The notes under the pieces were generated by a model. It ran no database searches. It was not told the origin of the DNA and saw only the letters and a list, made by a program, of their open reading frames with translations. Positions 1 to 11,099 of a stretch of 64,000 bases of DNA are shown here, one piece after another (positions within the stretch are counted from its first letter, which is position 1; each line of letters starts with the position of its first letter). The position numbers were made by a program, and so were the translations under genes. This DNA comes from Siderastrea radians (lineage: Eukaryota; Cnidaria; Anthozoa; Scleractinia; Rhizangiidae): contig OZ024887.1 in assembly GCA_964017195.1 (NCBI GenBank), positions 9,080,660 through 9,144,659 of the forward strand, in the 5' to 3' direction.

Positions 1-740
1 GAATTGCAGCAAGCGAGAGTAAACAATTCTTAGCTTCAACGCTCGTGCACTGGCACTTTCATGACCATTAACATTCTGTCGATCTGTATACAGTTAACAG
101 TGCTCAATACACTAGGCAAGTGAAGTCCTGTTATAACTCCGATTTAACCTTCATGTTCCTGATTTCTTTACCTACATTCACGAAAAATTCTAGTAACTAA
201 AAGACGTTTTTTGTGGAACGAAATATCGCTAGAAAATAAAAACATTTGCAACTGCACTAAAGAATTGAGTCAACCCTTCTTGAAAACTAACAAGGTAATG
301 TAAAACAATCAAACCTAAATTAATCAATATACTAGATCACAAAAAAGGGTGCTTGACGATTTATTATGTCTCTAACAAATGTGCTCAGATTTTCCACACG
401 GCAGGACGTTTGTATGTTGTTAACTATGCAAGTCCCCTGTTTTCCCCTCGTATTGACCGAGTCAGATCGGCTAAGTTTGTTGAGGCACCCTGGGAAGAGT
501 GAAAAATTGCTGAGGGAGCGAAGAGTGGGCTGGAAAGTACGCAGAGTTGAATGAAGCGAGAAAGATATTTTCGCCCTTTAATATCGATCTCCCTGAACTC
601 CCCCCCCCCCCCCACTCACTCCTTCTCCAGTAGTTTTGAACTCTTCCCAAGCGAACTCACACAACACACGGGAAACTAAGGGACAGTATACCTGTATTTA
701 CACAGCGTAGGGGTAATATCGCTTGCAGTTATTCAGTAGT
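1..740. repeat. 3' flank of a paraoxonase copy (segmental duplication, copy 1)
   Basis: This stretch resembles 54180-54930 closely and 32560-33520 more loosely, all in the same orientation. Shared landmarks are a segment reading like ATTCTTAGCTTCAACG near its start, the text around 'gtcgatc' and 'acactaggcaag', and a poly-C tract near 601-613. It lies immediately 3' of a paraoxonase last-exon fragment in each copy. I see no independent gene here; the short open frames are not conserved between the copies. Confidence 0.7.
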
Positions 741-927
741 ATTTCAGCTCGCAGTACAGCATGTTACTGTCTAAAGAGCCTATGAGCAAACGATCTTTAT
801 AAACAATCGCAGACGTGGAGAACGTCAGTTCATTCCCATCATTCTTGTAGACCTCGCGAACCTCGTTATCAGGGAAAGCTATCCCGGACGCAGATGGTTT
901 TCCAAACTTGATCGTCAACACTTGTGA
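733..927 (-). pseudogene. Paraoxonase last-exon fragment (copy 1, truncated)
   Basis: The minus strand encodes the C-terminal part of a paraoxonase/arylesterase: the segment beginning LTIKFGKPSASG, then the family's closing signature LLIGSLDSNMLYCELKYY and a TGA stop. It is nearly identical in protein to the last exon of the complete gene at 33525-48010. Homology stops abruptly at about 927, where the complete copy continues into the coding text for LSHPSPS and this copy runs into unrelated sequence. With no splice acceptor or upstream exon, it is best read as a truncated duplicate. Confidence 0.75.
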
Positions 928-1104
928 GGGGCTTTACGTCTTACGTTTCTTACGTCTCCATGACAAAAAGCATATTTTCCAAATTGATCTCTCTATATTT
1001 GTTATGTTACAAATTGGAAGAATTCTGTTAAACCTTCAAGACATTCTGTCAATGTCTGATCATTTTCTTAGTTCTCGTGACCTGTATATTTGACGATGCA
1101 GGGA

Positions 1105-1545
1105 CAACCTCGTCCCCAGGGTCTTCTCGCTTTTCAATATGGCGGTGACTCGGGAGAAGACCCTGGCACACAGCAAATCACGTGACCAAAATCTCCAACG
1201 AGGATGGAGATTTATTCAAAATGGCGGCTACGGCGAAAAGAGTAAGAAGATCTGGGTACGAGATACGGCTAAGGTGAAGATAAACAAAATGGCGGAAAAA
1301 AGCTGAAGTTCAGTTCAAGAACAAAAGAGAGAGAAAAAGATAGTCGAGCAGCCAGGGCCGCAAAATATAGGTTTTGTTCAACCCAAGGGTCAGAAAAGGT
1401 TTGACCACGGATTCTGATAGAGTAAGACCTGCTGATTAACGCTAGGTAGTTTGTAATATCAAATTGTGGTATAGGTTTTGAGTTAAGGGCTGTTTTCTCG
1501 AGTCATCTGAGAGCTCAGCATGGAAACGAGGCTAATATCACGATC
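1105..1545 (+). repeat. Mutator-like repeat family A, partial copy
   Basis: The copy starts CAACCTCGTCCCCAGGGTCT, followed by GC-rich text around 'atggcgg' and a short internal inverted repeat of that start. The same text recurs at 12682-13000 and 20200-20396, while its 3' part (around 1380-1545) recurs inverted at 9058-9230. The first 20 bases differ at two positions from the terminal repeat of the well-delimited element at 20937-22191, so I infer a related non-autonomous Mutator-like family. No target duplication could be assigned here. Confidence 0.6.
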
Positions 1546-2082
1546 GCCGATTTTCTCATCTTTTTGTCTAAATATCGTCGAGAAACCAAACAAATTATCA
1601 ATGGTATGATAAGAGAATGCGATATCTGATATCTATAACATAAAATAATACCGAATTGGAGGTCACATGACCTTTATCAGGTCTGAATTTAGCTTGAAAA
1701 ATAAAATAAATTAGTCAAAAAAGGCATTTTGGGTTATCAAGTGCAACAGTTTATTTGCAGATGCTTTGCACTCTTTCCAATTCTCCTTTCGGAGACCCAG
1801 AACTTAGAAAGCTTAATCAATCCTTTAAAAATGTTTTCGTTTTCTCAGCAGCACTATAACGAGGCTACATTTTCACGTTTCTCTTATGGTATTCTCTACA
1901 AAAATAGCAAACGTCCGACATGAAAGTTTCAATTGCATGTTCACTCGTAAATCTAGGTAAATAACATTCAGAGCTTCTTACAAGTTTACTAATGCACATT
2001 ATCGCACAAAATATCGTCTATTGCTCTAGCAATTAACGAAATACAGTTCTAGCCGTATATATCATCTTATCAGTACATATTA
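1546..2082. other. Stretch without recognised features
   Basis: AT-rich sequence between a family A repeat and the nuclease-like pseudogene. I see no convincing open frame, splice-bounded exon or named repeat. Confidence 0.5.
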
Positions 2083-3977
2083 TCAATCTTCACCGATATC
2101 TTCACCGCTATCTTCATCGCTATCCTCTTCCCATTCTACTCCGTGTGGATTCTTGCATGTCTCCTCTGCCATACATGTGCAGGCTTCTGTGCAGGAGAGG
2201 CCGGCATTAGCACAATAACAGTCGACGCTGCATCCAGATCGCTTACACCTGCAGGTTGTGAGCTCTAACAGGTTTGTGGGTGCCGGATTTTTAGACATGA
2301 GCTTAGGAGTCAGCCCTCCCTCTTCCATGGACCAGCAGCGTCCTTCAGGAGATGGGATTTCAGCCATGCCATCGAGACTCCTATTCCATACGTACGTCTG
2401 GTAGTTGACACGGTTGATACGCTGACGTAAGATGTCGGAGGTTGGTGGAAGGGACTCATTTTTTGGCTTCTTTTGACAGAAGATAATGTATCGTAGCTCA
2501 TCGTCATCGGCATTCTTGGGATTTCGCTTATATGAGGGATAAAGGTCGCATACAAATGCCTCGCAATTCTTGACTGTTTCCTCGTCTACCTCGTCTTGCT
2601 CTCCAAGAAGACCTAGGCTCTCCTGGGGTACTGGGCTTCGCATCAACACTTTCCACGGCTTTTTCTTTCCGATTCCGGACACAGCGCTGGTGGTGTCGCA
2701 GCCAGTCAAAGCGTGAAAGGCTGATAGGGACTTCCGAATTCTGCCACTAAGCTGCTGACAGACTTCATGGATTGGTATAAAACGCAGGTGGTCTTTCAAA
2801 CCTGTGCAAAACCAAAGCTCCTTTGGTGCGATGCTGTTGAAGTGGGCTGCACACAGAACAAGAACATCAGTATCGGGGGATTGTATGACGATATTTATTT
2901 CTTGGCGCTCACTTGCCGCATACTTCGCGTGGAGTAGCATTCGAGTATCGGCTTCCTCCTGGTTGGACTGAAGATCAGACAATTCATGGAAGTCGTTAGC
3001 TCTCGTGATTTCCACACATCTCTCTCCATCCTTTAGTCCACCCCCAATTATAAGTCGCGTGTTCGTTGGAAGGCGCGCCTTTCCGAGGCTGCACATTGAC
3101 TTTGTGAGGAAGTCGCACAAGTTCTTCTTGTTTTTCGGGTTAGTGATGTATTTATCCCACTGTTTGGGTACTGGCGTTGAGGGTCCTCCGATGTGTACTT
3201 CAAATGCACTTGATGAGCCTCTTCTCGAGCGCTCTCCAGCTTTGATAGATGTGTCAAAGTACTGGTCAAAAACGACGTGGATACAGTTACACTTGCGCGT
3301 GGACAGGGGCAATGTGAAGATGCTATAATATTTCCTAGTCAGTTCGGAAAATGTAGAGGTATGCCCTGACTTGGTCATCTGACCCACTGCCATTCCATCA
3401 AGGATATAGACCGTGTTCTCGGGTTGTAAGTGAAGTTGAGGGACACACATTGACAAGCTTCTCTATGATACCAGCCAAATGACTCTTTGTCGTCTTTCTG
3501 AGACTTCCATCTTGGTGAGCGAGGGCACATGGAATGGGCGACAGTTCATAACTCAAAACCTCCTGCAGACTGAATTGACGCACATTAGCGACAATGAGAA
3601 GCCTTCCAAAAAGGTCCCTGTCAGCATGCACTGTGATACTCTTGTCATCTCCAGATTTTACTTTCACCTTCTTTGACATTGAGCTGAACGTTTTGATCTT
3701 GAGGTTGGGAATGGAATCTCAAAAGCTGACGTCATGAGAATTGATCCTCATCTTCACAAATGTTGTCACCTGCTCCTGACCTTTCGCACGGCTCGCTAGA
3801 AGAGAATCTGCAACATCTTGAGGTAAGACGGCACCTGTAGCGACATTAACGAGGGATTCTGTGTTGCAGTTAAATGGGTTGATCATCAGTCCAGATGAGA
3901 AACAGCCGATCAGCTTCCTGACGTCTTCTTCATCTCGACTAACCCTCTTTGGCGCAGCCTCCTTGTGTGTTACCTAG
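2083..3977 (-). pseudogene. PIN/FEN-like nuclease with CXC tail, C-terminal exon (broken)
   Basis: The minus strand carries the C-terminal part of a large protein family found in many copies in cnidarian genomes, whose function I do not know. Motifs resembling the acidic sites of XPG/FEN/PIN nucleases are visible: EEADTRMLLHA, then SPDTDVLVL, then HALTGCDTTSA. The C-terminus has a Cys-rich run (CRCKRSGCSVDCYC and CTEACTC) recalling tesmin/MSL2 CXC domains, then an acidic tail. The exon opens after an AG acceptor near 3975, reading VTHKEAAPKRVSRDEED. It is broken by an in-frame TGA near 3720 and a frameshift near 3450. It continues the pieces at 4046-5718 and 6177-7088. Multi-copy mobile or host-derived origin is inference. 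Confidence 0.65.
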
Positions 3978-4045
3978 AAATATTAAAGCAAATGCTTTTT
4001 AATTTTCTGGCCAATAAGATTTTCTTTATTTTAATGCCCAGGTAT

Positions 4046-5718
4046 TCAATGTATTCCCGGGTGATAAAAGTCCCCGAACATCTCACGAAGGGCTGTTGTG
4101 ATAGAGGCACGTTCGTGGGCAGTTAAGAACCATCTCTCAAGGGCTGCAGGGCTTTGGGATATGCCAACTATACCCCCCTTGGACTTCGAGTCAGCGTTTA
4201 TCGATTGCTCAAGCGCCATGTCTGTTGCGACTTGGGAAAAGGGCTGACTGTAGCTTACAGAGAAGTTTCCGGACATAAATTCCTCGTAAACCTTGGGGTG
4301 CTTTGAAACTAACAACTACATGTCTGCCATGTATATTGGCAGCCAACGTGCATAGTTGGGTCTATCCATGGCGAAGAAATGCGGTATCATCTCGGCCAAA
4401 GCCGAAAGACACAATATCCAATCGCCCGACCGTTCCACTTTGATGAACTGTAGGAGAGCATTCACCATGTCTTCATTCACCATGTCGCCGATGTGGTTCC
4501 TGCAGCTTACACGCCAGATTCAATCAGAAGGTCCTCGACTCCGGAGTCTTGATACCCCTTCCCGATCAATGCTAGGTAATTAAGGGCTATATGGAAACCA
4601 CCCATCCTAATGACCACATCAGAAAATTTTCTTGGTTACCTCCACTGGATCTGCTTTGCCTTCATATAAATAAGAAGATCGAAAGTCAGTAACAGTGTCT
4701 CGTTGCCCTAGGGTAGAGGAGATCGCTTGGCCATGTTTCAGGACTGTGTATATAGTACTGTATTCTGTGGAGGAGCCGTCTATCATGGGGCAATAGCCAA
4801 TGTTGCTTTCTCTCGGTATCTCTGGAAAGAGTATTGCGTTGAAGCCACTCCATCCTGGAACATTCTGGATATCTGCTGGTTCTAGGGCTTGCTGAAAACT
4901 GGATGGGTGAGCTCGCAGCAACCGCCAAACGTTATCGCTCTTACTTGCCTGAATAAAACAGTCCTTGCCGGCGTTATACCACTTGGTGTCAACCTGATCA
5001 GTGTAAACGGAAGGTGCGGGTCGTCTTCCCTGAGCAGAGCACTCTTGGATCTCATAAACACTTGAGGGGGACTTTAGAGACCATCGCTTGATATTGTGGT
5101 CTGTGTGGTACACTGGAGGATCTGGACCAAACACCTTTCGCTGGTACACCGCCATGGTTGTAGCATGTGTCGTGTTTTTGCCATCCATAGTTTCCTCATT
5201 TAGATCGTTGTTGTCGGCTGCGATTTGGACAAAAGTGCCGGGCGAGATGTTCGAAGGAATAACTGTCCCGATTTCCTCAGCTTTAGCCAGTACCTCTAGT
5301 GCCGCACTGGTATCGACAGCCCGCATCTCATCGTAGGAGCAGCAATGCCCCATTTTATTCAGCAGTGTTATCAGACGTCGCGAGGATGTCAGATGGTGGA
5401 CGGTTATTGTCAGGCCTGCATGTTTGGAAGTCTTAACTTTACCTTTGGTCGAACAATGGATGATATCTTGACAAATACTCAAGACTTGGCGCTCGCTTGA
5501 AATGCTGAGGCACTGAGAGGGTCGGTCTTTCTGGTCAGCCTCGCCGGTGATTAGAAGACGGATCAACCAATACAATCTTTCGTGTAGCCTCTAAAGAAAT
5601 ATCTCTTGTATCTAAAGGCCTTGTTTTTATGCCACTGCACTTTGTTATTCCGACTTTGATGTCTTTTGCCACACTAGCAATGTAGTTGCAATGGGTTTCG
5701 TTATCCTGAGAATGATGA
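4046..5718 (-). pseudogene. PIN/FEN-like family protein, middle exon (frameshifted)
   Basis: This middle portion belongs to the same minus-strand gene. An acceptor (TTCTCAG) near 5719 opens a frame reading DNETHCNYIASVAKDIKVG. Near 5570 the frame shifts to one reading LYWLIRLLITGEAD, open to about 4619. Near 4620 it shifts again to a frame reading DVVIRMGGFHIALNYLALIG, and another interval with a stop precedes a last open piece (4046-4315) reading KHPKVYEEFMSG. At least three breaks show that the copy is not functional. I recognise the family only as a repetitive cnidarian protein and cannot assign a reaction to this part. Confidence 0.6.
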
Positions 5719-5917
5719 TTGTAGAGAAAATGTTAGCTTAAGAAAAACTATGATAATACAAGGCATTTAAAAATCGTTTTAGCATTTTTATATACGATTT
5801 CACAAGTTCTCGATTTCATGTTAAGGTATGCACTTGTTTTTTAGAGTTTTGTTGCTGAAAATACGTTATCCCTTTTTCGTCAGCCCTACACTTACGGATA
5901 CCCTTTTGAAAACGCTA

Positions 5918-6070
5918 ATAGGCCATTCCAGCTATAGGCACGTGCTACCACAACTTCCAGCATGTAACGCACGCTTGATAGATTTTGTAATAATTCTGGT
6001 AGTTGTGGTAGGCGCCTGGGAAATTTCTAAATAGTACGAAGAGCGCGCGCTTATAGCTGGAATGGCCTAT
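5918..6070. mobile_element. Small inverted-repeat (MITE-like) element
   Basis: About 153 bp, bounded by a 20-bp inverted repeat with one mismatch: ATAGGCCATTCCAGCTATAG on the left and its complement ending at 6070. It lies in the intron between the N-terminal and middle exons of the PIN/FEN-like pseudogene. No coding capacity. Flanking duplication is unclear (perhaps TA). Confidence 0.6.
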
Positions 6071-6176
6071 TGTGAAATGTGCAAATTGAGTATTAACGGT
6101 AGATCTGATTGCAAAAACAATGTATAACACTACATAGTATTATGACTGGGTAACGAATGTAAGGGTAGCGTCTTAC

Positions 6177-7088
6177 CTCAGTCTTACCAATCGTCTGCGA
6201 GAGAGCCCATGCATTAATTACATTTTGGAGCTTAACGTTGGATGAGTAGATTAATTCTGGCTTTGCTCTTCCTAACTGCTGGTGGAAAACAATTTCCTCT
6301 CCAAAGAAATTCCTCAAGCTATCCTTTAGACGTTGCGTGCTGTAGCTTTCGGCTCCGGTGACTCCCTTCTCTAAAAGAAATTCCTTATATCTGGCCAGCA
6401 GCGATGCCATATCAAATGCTCGTCCCTCATCTAGTCCATGCTTTAAGTCTTCAGCGAGTCGTTGGAAGGCGTTGTCGTAGTCTGTGTCACTGGTTTGGGT
6501 TTCCAATCGGACATGCAGAGATTTTTTGGAAATATAGTGGTATTTCGCTTCAGCAGCGATAAGATCATCCTTAATACCAATAAGGAGGCGCATCATATCT
6601 TCATCGCCGTTATTTGTAGCAGCCTTCTTTATACTTTGGCAGGCCTCAAAAGTGGAAACATTGATCAATTCTGTTTTCTTCTTAGAGTTTCGTTTCTTAC
6701 AAATGAAACACTTAGACCAGTCTATCTGATCTTTGTCTGATCGTTGAACTCTTTTCGACGTTTGCTGGTCTTTGGGCGGTTCAGTAGCATTAGCTGAATG
6801 TTTGATGTTTTGTTGACTTGTATAGGAAGCATAGCAGGTGTCACGCCACAATAAGCAATCAACAATTTCTGACCCATCTTCACAAATTCTTAACAAAACA
6901 TCATTTCCACTGTATCTTGTAGCCTGTGCTAGCTTAGTTACTGATGAACTCTTCCCACTCCTCAAAAGGTGGCCTGGTAAGTCCCTTTGACAAATGATGT
7001 ACTTAACAAATGCAGTTGCCCTTTTCTTTTTCTCGGTAGGCAATGGCAAAGCAAAGCCGTCTTCAGGCGTTTTTCTTTTGCTAGCCAT
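6177..7088 (-). CDS. PIN/FEN-like family protein, N-terminal exon
   Basis: A 304-codon open exon on the minus strand starts MASKRKTPEDGFALPLPTEK and ends at a clean GTAAGA donor after ...QTIGKTE. An AG acceptor lies just upstream of the ATG (TTTTCAG near 7096), so a 5' untranslated exon is likely. The protein is Lys/Arg-rich at its start and has a Cys pair CFICKKR that may be part of a zinc site. It then has a helical stretch around AEAKYHYISKKSLH and AFDMASLLARYKEFLLEKG. These are family traits I have seen only in uncharacterised cnidarian proteins. The exon itself is intact, but the following exons are broken, so the gene as a whole is probably dead. Confidence 0.6.
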
Positions 7089-7103
7089 TCCAACTGAAAA
7101 CAT

Positions 7104-7744
7104 TAATAAAACGTTTTAAGCAATATGTAGTTTGATTACTTGCAAGCGAACAATATGTAGTTTGATTACTTGCAAGCGAACTTTTGTTTAAGGACCTTTG
7201 TTTTCGTGAATGAAAAAGAAATAAAATAAATGAAAAGTACTTACAGGTGTGACAGAGCTTTGAACGTGGAGGCCGCCATGTTGGATGTTATAGCCTCGGT
7301 CTGGTGCTACATGGAAGTGAGCTTCAGCCTCATTCTCGTGCAATAAATGGAAGAAACGACTTTTTTTGTCTGATTTTATTATATCTACGATATCTTAGGC
7401 AACTATCAATGTTAGAGGTGGGGTAAATATTCACTAAAATGACACTTTATTTACATATAACATAATTTCATGAATTTTTGGAGGCAAACCGCTGTTTGAT
7501 AAGGAAAAGAAAAAGATCATTAAACAGCAAAATTCTTTTTGAATATAACGAAGTTTTGACAAAAACATACTCCAAATCGAACAAAACACTAAACAATATT
7601 GATCAGAGTAATTTTTGCGGTTACAATTCACAGAAAAAACTCAAGAAGTATTCTCACCTACATTTTTGGCCTCTAATTCATGATGACAGTCTTAAGCCTA
7701 TAAAAGCATTTACAAGATTGTAAAGCGTACTTTTTGCTCACTTC
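7104..7744. other. Upstream region of the PIN/FEN-like gene
   Basis: Contains a tandem duplication of a 28-bp unit near 7127-7182 (ACAATATGTAGTTTGATTAC twice) and a GC-richer patch with 'gccgccatgttggatg' near 7272, possibly the promoter or 5' untranslated exon of the minus-strand gene. No other coding signal. Confidence 0.35.
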
Positions 7745-9056
7745 AACTTTAAAACAACTCACATTCACGATTATACGAACCGGCGTGAAGAAAAGTGTGA
7801 TTGTGTGACACAATATTTTGACTATAGCGTTACTGGATGACGTAATGTTTTAAACTCTGATGACTCACCTTATCTTTCTTATTGCTTTTATTTCTGCTTA
7901 AAAACACAAATTCACTCCAACGTTGAATGTCGGTATAAATTCGTCCACAACTGAGAATGCTTACACAGAGACGACGAAGTATTTACTGTTGTGCCTAGAC
8001 CGTAAATACAAACAGTGAACATAGCAGTGGAATCAAATACATGCTGCATATATCATGACGTGATGTTTAAATCCGGTTTGCTAACCCGGGAATCCCCTTG
8101 CAAAAGTAAACAAGTTGACTCGGAATTCGTAACGTAAACGAATTACCTCAAACCCAACCAAGGCAACAGCGAACACCACACGCAAACCACACGCATTGCT
8201 CGATGATATTCAGTTATTCAGCTACCTTATTAATTGATCTCCTTATTAATGACCGATTCCTTCGTCTTTATGCAATTCAAATCAACTTCTCCCCTCAAAT
8301 AAACACTCATCTCTCTCTCTTCTCAAGAACTATGATGTATCGATGGTGCAATCCAATAATTGCATCATCATACTAGGGCCAATCTCTTCTCTTCCTGAGC
8401 CACCGTTCCTTACCACGCTAATGAGCTGCAAACTCAGCTGCCGTTTATCTCCTCTGCGAAATACAGGTTACCCAATGAGAAAACTTACAATCCACTGCGG
8501 AAACCGTTGCCCCATAAAACGCCAAGGAAAACTGCCTCTCACGCAATACAATATTATACCGCTGCTATACAAAACGCAACTTTCAAAGCAAATCACATTC
8601 ACAGAGGCGTGAAATGCTTCTCACATTCGCAAATCCTTCCACTCCCACATTTTTACATCCCTCAAAATGTCAACCCCCATAACAAACTCTTGCGCTAAAG
8701 AAATTTCACCATAACCACTAACTAGATCAGACAACACAGCCAATTTCGCATTCAATCCTATTAGCTGCTTTACTCAGTTGCGCATGCTTTATACAAGACA
8801 AATACTGAGACCCCATACTTAACAACCCTTCGCCGTTCATAACTTAAATACTGTAAATTAAAAGACAAGAACACACGAAGGTAACATTCAGCAGACTAAT
8901 ATGCACATGCGTCTTATATAAGACAGTTCCGCTGTTGAGTGCCCGTACCACAAACTTTACAGCACTTTGTTCGTATGTTAAGCCAACTGATCATCAACAA
9001 AAAAATCGTGTCCATTTTATAAACCGGCGGTCGCCATATGGCGACGGCCGGTTAAA
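7745..9056 (+). mobile_element. Family B palindromic-ended repeat, copy B1
   Basis: A 1.3-kb non-coding repeat that recurs inverted at 17423-18840 (B2) and in the same orientation at about 43965-45060 (B3). Shared marks include 'gatgactca' followed by 'ttatctttctta', 'ttaattgatctccttatta', 'gcgcatgcg' text and 'gccaactga'. It ends in a near-perfect 32-bp palindrome at 9022-9053, centred on GTCGCCATATGGCGAC. The open frames in it (for example 8343-8612) are not preserved well enough between copies to be called genes. I infer a non-autonomous DNA element. Confidence 0.6.
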
Positions 9057-9057
9057 A

Positions 9058-9760
9058 AGATGAGAAAATCGGCGAACGTGATATCAGCCTCGTTTCTATG
9101 CTGAGCTCTGGAATGACTCGAGAAAAACTCAAAACTACCTAGCGTTAATCAGCAGGTCTTACCCTGTCAGAATCCGTGGTCAAACCTTTTCTGACTCTTG
9201 GGTTGAACAAAACTTCTTTTTTTTCGGTCCTGGCTGCTCGACTAAGACAAGTTTTACATGTAAGAGTTTTAGGAATACGGCAAAGTGTTAGAGGTCTTGT
9301 TTTTGCCGTTCAGTGTTTCTTTTTTGTTATTGTAAAGTTAGGAGTAATGGGTTTGAGCGTACTTGACTGCGGAACTCCGTACCGCTAGTTGATTCAGTGG
9401 TGCTCAAGTGAAATTGTTCACCGACGTATACATTCGAATGAACATACATTTTTGTTTCGTGAGGCTTTAGGCAATAACTTGTCTTATCGTTACATTGTTA
9501 CAAATCCGCCCTGCTTAAATATTATTACAAATCCGCCCCTCTTAAAATTATAGACTTTTAGAACATAAGCTCACCAGGCTTGTGATTAAGCTTAAAATAT
9601 AAACCTTATGGAGTGAGCTTAGGCCTTAAATAAAACTAATGATAGCAATTATTTATTCTACATCTCTGTGAATTCAGTGAAAATGACTCATTTATTTATT
9701 TCTATATTTACCTATTTATTTAAGCTTATTTACAGAGCAACCTCGATAAAATGCACTTAT
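9058..9760 (-). repeat. Mutator-like repeat family A, copy (inverted)
   Basis: The first part (9058-9230) is the reverse complement of about 1380-1550. The second part (9240-9760) is the reverse complement of 12050-12540 and shares text such as 'gaatacggcaaagtgttag' and 'ggaactccgtaccgcta' with 13020-13145 and 20035-20160. Its junction with the end of family B copy B1 is immediate. Non-coding. Confidence 0.55.
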
Positions 9761-10109
9761 CAGCGGCCATCCCGGGGGATTGACCCTGGGGAACCCCTGG
9801 GCAATTGCACAACGACGTTTACAAATCCCTCCACCAAAGAACATTATTTTTTCAACAAAAAGCTACCATGGTCCCACCCCCTGGGGATACATTGGTATGC
9901 TATTTTTTTTCAGCAACAAATTGACAATGGTTTTCAGATGAAGCCTTAAGCAAAAAAGTGCATTATTTCAAGGGACTCCCAAATTGCAATGAAATTCTTT
10001 ATTTGCTATAATAATACCTCTTTCATAGCGTGGTGATGATGGTTGATAAAATATAAGCGACAAAAGCCCCGGGAGCACTCAGCAGTTACTCGGGTAGGAA
10101 GGTGCTTCC

Positions 10110-10410
10110 CGGGTGTTTAAACCTTGCTCCTATTTCAGACAAAAATCTCTGATTTTGCTACCCTGTTTAAGACAGATTTTTTTATTTTCAGATTTTTTGT
10201 ACCCTGTCTAAGACATTTGACCCAATATCATACCCTCTTTCTTATATTCAAGATGCTGAAAATTGGCAAACTGGTAAAAATTTGACTTTTTGTGAGGTTT
10301 CTGTAAATTAACGAATACCTAAGGTCATGTAACTATACCCTGTATTTGAGACAAAAATTGATGCAATCAATACCCTGTTCAAGACAAAACCGTTTGAAAA
10401 CGATACCCTA
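10110..10410 (+). repeat. Degenerate ACCCTGTTTAAGACA repeat
   Basis: At least five diverged copies of 'ataccctgtttaagaca' or 'ataccctgttcaagaca' are spaced irregularly by 30-80 bp between 10160 and 10410. It could be a decayed tandem array or part of an interspersed repeat; no coding signal. Confidence 0.5.
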
Positions 10411-10534
10411 TTGGGCTGCACGTCCCGTTAAGGCCATATAAGGGAGTACCCCTCACCCCTCACCCCTCTCCGGGGAATAAAGTTCTGCGACATACTTATT
10501 TCAAGAAAGTTTAAAAAATAACATTTAATCACAA

Positions 10535-10541
10535 TAATAAC

Positions 10542-10575
<34 letters not shown>

Positions 10576-10578
10576 TTA
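10535..10578 (+). repeat. (AAT)n microsatellite
   Basis: Near-perfect AAT trinucleotide run. Confidence 0.9.
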
Positions 10579-11099
10579 ATATATCCTTCACAGCAACCCA
10601 TTTTGGAACCTGTTCTGTAGCTCATATGAGGGTCTCAAACGGGGGTCCTTGGACCCCTGGAGCCCAGAAACTTTTGCCATGGAGCCCGGAGCCCATAGCC
10701 TATTTCTACTCGGAGCCTGGACAAAAAATGATGATTTTTGCTAAATGGAGCCCTAAAGTCGGTCAGCAGCGTTACAAGTCCCACGGGTCTTTCCCCAGGC
10801 ATTCTCCTACGAAAGAGCAAAAGCTTTGTTTAATGTTAACGATTTATAGGTTTTATAGCTTCAATTTCCGGTCAACATGATTTATGCGTATGTGTAGATT
10901 TTAAAGTCAAGGCGGCCGATTTTGCCTTTCATTCATTAAAAAAAGTCTAGTTTTCACCAGCCATTCACTTTCAGAGGTCTTTGCCTTAAAATTGGTTCAC
11001 ATTAAACAACTACGTGAATTATGGCCCCGGCCGGACTTAAGTTTCGCACTTTCTGTTTAAATTCCCCATCCTACACGGGCAAAGGTCAAATTCCCCACC

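Larger units (their letters stand above)
9761..11099. other. Repeat-like intergenic stretch
   Basis: No gene seen. It contains a degenerate array of the word ACCCTGTTTAAGACA (10110-10410), an AAT microsatellite (about 10535-10578) and a GC-rich segment (10625-10800) with reiterated 'ggagcccgg'-type words. Open frames here are short and low in complexity. Confidence 0.45.
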
